Assembly: GCF_963678845.1 (NCBI RefSeq) | Contig: NZ_OY787464.1 | Span: 1,178,001 to 1,242,000, forward strand | Source: an uncultured Bacteroides sp. | GTDB taxonomy: Bacteria > Bacteroidota > Bacteroidia > Bacteroidales > Bacteroidaceae | Length of the DNA: 64,000 bases | Direction: 5' to 3' | Shown: piece after piece, positions 60,755 to 64,000 of the stretch | Layout: each line of letters begins with the position of its first letter | How positions within the stretch are numbered: position 1 is the first letter of the stretch | Program-made: the position numbers and the translations under genes | Notes under the pieces: generated by a model | Seen by the model: only the letters and a program-made list of their open reading frames with translations | Told to the model about the DNA's origin: nothing | Database searches by the model: none

Positions 60755-63700
60755 TTAATCCATCTTAAGTAAAGTCCTTATTTTTTCTTTCAACAAAGCA
60801 CCGTTTATAGGTTTGGCCACGAAACCATTAAAGCCACTTTTATTTATCTTGCTTCTGTCTTCTTCAGATGCATAGGCTGTTACAGCTATTATAGGGACAA
60901 TTTTTGAAAAGGTTCTGATTTTCTCAGTTAATTCATATCCATCCATTACCGGCATTTTAATATCTGTCAAAACAAAATCGGGCTGATGATCTTTATATAA
61001 CCGAACGGCTTCTTCGCCATTCCAAGCATGTATCAGCTTGTACTCGTTACCAAGAATAGCTTCAATGAGTTTATAATTACTATCGTCGTCTTCAGCTACA
61101 AGCAGAACGGCCTTATCTTCATGATGTTTCAGAGTCGACTTTCTTGCGGGTTCATTTGGACTTTCTTTCTCATTGTGTTCAACCGGCTGATAGGGAATAG
61201 TAAACCAGAAAGTAGAACCTGTCCCTTCTTCAGATACTACACCAATCTCACCACCTAATTTATTCACAATAGAAGCACAGATAGATAACCCCAATCCTGT
61301 TCCCTGAGCAAATGAGTTCAGCTTAATAAATCGATCAAAAACAGTACTTTGTTTATCATTGGGAATACCACATCCTGTATCTTTTACATAAAAGCGGAGC
61401 TTTTTATCTGATAAAGTATAACCAAACGTGATACTGCCTTGTTTGGTGAATTTAATAGAATTCGATATAAAATTAGAAACGACCTGTGTAAGGCGATTTC
61501 TTTCTGTATGAATAACACACAGTGGCAACTTATTCTCAAATTTTATTTTAACATCACTCTGATCAATCTTCATAGCCGAGGATTGTTCTATTTCGTCAAA
61601 CAACATATTGATATCGACATCCGAATATACAAATTCCAACGTTCCAGCTTCTATTTTAGAGAGATCGAGAATATCGTTAATAAGTTGCAAAAGCATATCA
61701 TTATTACTTTCAATAATACTTGCAAACTGACTTTCAGTTTCGCCACCACTTATTTCTGCCAGAATTCTAGAGAATCCAACTATTGCATTCAAAGGTGTGC
61801 GTATTTCGTGGCTCATGTTTGCAAGGAATGCTGATTTTAAACGGTTGGATTCTTCCGCTTTCTCTTTAGCCTCGAGCAATAATTGTTCTTCTTGCTTTCT
61901 CTTAGATATATTGATACCCGATCCTGTAACAAAAAGGATTGCACCATCATTATCACGATCACTAACCATACCCTGCAATTCATACCATTCGTAGCCATTA
62001 CCGTAGAAATCTATCTTGATATCAAGACAGATTCTATCAGATTTACCTTCAAGGAAATTGAGGAAAGTCATAACAACATGATCCACATCATCAGGATGAG
62101 TCTGTAAAAGAATATCATCCAAAGATTTTGTCAGGCTCTTCATTTCGTGCTGAAAATAGCTTTTTTTCTGATAATCATAATCAAAAGTAACCAAACGATT
62201 CTTAACATCCCATACCCAAGAAATAATGTCTCCCGCATCCATAACCATGGCCAGCTGGTTATTACTCGTCAGCAGCTTCCTTTGAATGGCTTTTAATTCG
62301 GTTACATCCCAACCGGTAAACAGCATATAAGCAGGCATGCCTTCGCTCTTTATAAGAGTCTTAGTCATATTAGTGGAGTGTAACTTACCATCTGAATACA
62401 TCATATCCATTTCATAACTTACAGAGTGTCCCTGTCTCATCAGCCTATTATCCATTTCCTGATGTCTTTTGTATACTTCTTCGGAAAATAGCTCTTTATT
62501 GGTTTTCCCAATCGCATCTTCCGATTTTATCTGGGTTATCTCCTCTATTTTCTTATTCCAATAAATGAACTTGTTGCTACCAAAGTCTCTTACAGATACA
62601 GCTACTGGTATATTATCAAGAACATTGGTGAAGAATGATTTCATTTCTTCATTCATGTTTTTTTCTTTCTTCAAAAACCAGATCTTTGAAAGAAGAATAG
62701 AGAAGCATATTAATAAAAGGCTTATAACGGACACTAACAGAATTATATTCTGTTCAATAAAGCCTATCGGTTTCTGATAATAGACAGCATTAGAGGGAAA
62801 TAGCTTCTTATCAAGACCAGCTTGAATCAAATGAACATAATTCAAATGAGCTTTTGGCATAGCTGCTAGTTGAAAAGGTATGTCGCTTGCTTTTTTCCCC
62901 TCAAGAATCCGATTTAGTATTTCTCCGGATTTCGTTCCATAATCTTCACAAGTTGAATAATAACCTCCTGTAAAATTGCCTAAATCAGTTTCAAAGTCCG
63001 TCAAACCAAAAACCGGGGAATTGGTAAAGCTACTGATCATTTTCTCCGTTCTGTTATTTAGAGGAGCACCCTCGGCCAAATTACGATCTTCATACCATCC
63101 ATGATATAGTAAGCCGGTATTTTTATCCATTTGAGATAAAGAATTCAATAGATCATTTGTTTTAATATTTTTCTGACACAGTGAGATTTCTCCTAACTCA
63201 GGAAAATATTTCTTTCTTATATATTTAAAAAGAAATCTGTTATAAGAACTAGTGTATCGTTTGTCTGAAATGAATGCTACTTTGGTCATTTGAGGCATCA
63301 GCCTTTTCATTAGTTGCATGGTTTCCTTTATGTAAACAGGATGAAAGACACCTGTTACATTGAAACCTTTAGCAGCTTCTTTGTATGGAATAAGCATTTT
63401 TGAATCAATTTCTTTTCTTAAAATAAGATTGTCAAGAGATACAGTATACCTTTTTGCAGAAGAAAGCACTATTGGAATATTCTTCCAAGACTGAGGCAGA
63501 GTACTACGATAAACAATCCATCCGGCCTCTCCTATAACAACAACAGCTTTAGGTTTAAACTTATAATCGCGGTATAAACTATCAGCCCTATGAGATACCT
63601 CTTTCATTGAGGAGAATCTACAATCGTTAAGATATTCAATGCAGATAGATATATTTTTCTTCTTATCAATTGATTTAATTATTTTATCCTGAATATTCTC

Positions 63701-63826
63701 TGCCCATTGATTACCTTCATTATATGAGTTGATAATCAACACATAACTACCAATCTGTGCGGTTGCTGTTTCAACAAAGAATAACATAAAAATAAACAAG
63801 ATCTTAAAAAGTCTGTATAATTTCAT
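60755..63826 (-). CDS. Hybrid sensor histidine kinase/response regulator with periplasmic ABC-type ligand-binding domain
   Basis: The 1,023-residue protein has a signal peptide (1-23) and a periplasmic ABC_sub_bind-like ligand domain (25-340). It then has a membrane helix (360-384), two PAS domains (about 395-515 and 520-645), a HisKA domain (His673 in MSHEIRTPLN) and a HATPase domain (780-880). A C-terminal receiver ends it (908-1020; acidic pocket EDDD, phospho-acceptor Asp955 in LTDIKMP). Unlike the Bacteroides hybrid two-component systems that sense polysaccharides, it has no C-terminal AraC DNA-binding domain, so output must go through another protein. Confidence 0.9.
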   Translation of the reverse strand: MKLYRLFKILFIFMLFFVETATAQIGSYVLIINSYNEGNQWAENIQDKIIKSIDKKKNISICIEYLNDCRFSSMKEVSHRADSLYRDYKFKPKAVVVIGEAGWIVYRSTLPQSWKNIPIVLSSAKRYTVSLDNLILRKEIDSKMLIPYKEAAKGFNVTGVFHPVYIKETMQLMKRLMPQMTKVAFISDKRYTSSYNRFLFKYIRKKYFPELGEISLCQKNIKTNDLLNSLSQMDKNTGLLYHGWYEDRNLAEGAPLNNRTEKMISSFTNSPVFGLTDFETDLGNFTGGYYSTCEDYGTKSGEILNRILEGKKASDIPFQLAAMPKAHLNYVHLIQAGLDKKLFPSNAVYYQKPIGFIEQNIILLVSVISLLLICFSILLSKIWFLKKEKNMNEEMKSFFTNVLDNIPVAVSVRDFGSNKFIYWNKKIEEITQIKSEDAIGKTNKELFSEEVYKRHQEMDNRLMRQGHSVSYEMDMMYSDGKLHSTNMTKTLIKSEGMPAYMLFTGWDVTELKAIQRKLLTSNNQLAMVMDAGDIISWVWDVKNRLVTFDYDYQKKSYFQHEMKSLTKSLDDILLQTHPDDVDHVVMTFLNFLEGKSDRICLDIKIDFYGNGYEWYELQGMVSDRDNDGAILFVTGSGINISKRKQEEQLLLEAKEKAEESNRLKSAFLANMSHEIRTPLNAIVGFSRILAEISGGETESQFASIIESNNDMLLQLINDILDLSKIEAGTLEFVYSDVDINMLFDEIEQSSAMKIDQSDVKIKFENKLPLCVIHTERNRLTQVVSNFISNSIKFTKQGSITFGYTLSDKKLRFYVKDTGCGIPNDKQSTVFDRFIKLNSFAQGTGLGLSICASIVNKLGGEIGVVSEEGTGSTFWFTIPYQPVEHNEKESPNEPARKSTLKHHEDKAVLLVAEDDDSNYKLIEAILGNEYKLIHAWNGEEAVRLYKDHQPDFVLTDIKMPVMDGYELTEKIRTFSKIVPIIAVTAYASEEDRSKINKSGFNGFVAKPINGALLKEKIRTLLKMD

Positions 63827-64000
63827 CGTTTAGCGTTTATATATAGGCATTTACAGAAATAATTTTTATCTGCATTTTTATAACTAAATCAGTAACATTT
63901 AGATAATATATATTACAAACCTAAAAAAAAACTACGATATTGCTTCTATTTTATCAGCATTATTTTCTTTATATAATGGGAATTATAGAACTGATCTAAC
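63827..64000. other. Right window edge
   Basis: A 174-bp A+T-rich stretch upstream of the hybrid kinase start. Nothing supportable is seen before the window ends. Confidence 0.4.

Overview
The window looks like a chromosomal segment of a Bacteroides-type bacterium (order Bacteroidales). The evidence is many promoters with the Bacteroides -7 element TAnnTTTG, an ECF sigma factor, DUF5686 and DUF3836 family proteins, a SusA-like GH13 enzyme, a tricorn-type protease, a FeoA-FeoB fusion, many small secreted proteins with MKK..AQ signal peptides, and A+T-rich intergenic DNA. Genes are a mix of housekeeping functions, one metal-resistance operon and a small accessory island. All assignments are read by eye from sequence and family knowledge; no search was run.

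Layout. 0-6 kb: truncated ECF sigma factor, a two-domain esterase, an ISL3-family insertion sequence with intact 8-bp target duplication, tRNA-Ser(GCU), and a DUF5686 outer-membrane protein. 6.5-14.6 kb: a Crp/Fnr regulator, the miaA-lipid kinase-kdsA operon, gapA, mscL, an IS982-family element, an SGNH hydrolase, and oxyR. 15-24 kb: a Kelch protein, guaA, an ABC transporter/GntR operon preceded by a 17-codon hydrophobic mini-gene, a lipoprotein, a nitronate monooxygenase-like enzyme and a small monooxygenase. 25-29.4 kb: a seven-gene arsenic operon (arsR, redox protein, arsF, arsG, permease, arsC, acr3) driven by a promoter that sits inside a 30-bp inverted repeat. 29.5-35.3 kb: tilS with a partner gene, feoAB plus its small Cys-rich partner, tRNA-Cys(GCA), and an RRM RNA-binding protein. 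35.3-41 kb: accessory island with a zinc-ribbon/membrane gene pair, an orphan protein with a HEPN-like RNxxxH motif, decayed DNA, and a second ISL3-family element inserted in a repeat cluster. 41-53.5 kb: glutamine synthetase, a degenerate M48-like protein, a tandem-ABC ATPase, a tricorn-type protease, a LytS/LytTR two-component pair, and a SusA-like amylase. 53.5-64 kb: mostly small secreted proteins, a PHP phosphatase, a ferredoxin, a universal stress protein, and a hybrid histidine kinase with a periplasmic sugar/ligand-binding-like domain.

The most unusual signal is in the intergenic DNA. At least four spacers carry exactly four copies of a short word at a strictly constant spacing of 21, 22 or 23 bp. 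Two use the same word (GTAC core, 22 bp; upstream of the Crp/Fnr gene and of glnA). One uses a CCCGGG-centred palindrome (23 bp; between convergent genes). One uses TTTATTGG (21 bp; running into the guaA promoter). Two further spacers carry looser versions. The architecture is conserved while the word changes, which suggests a family of helically phased protein-binding or structural arrays rather than ordinary terminators.
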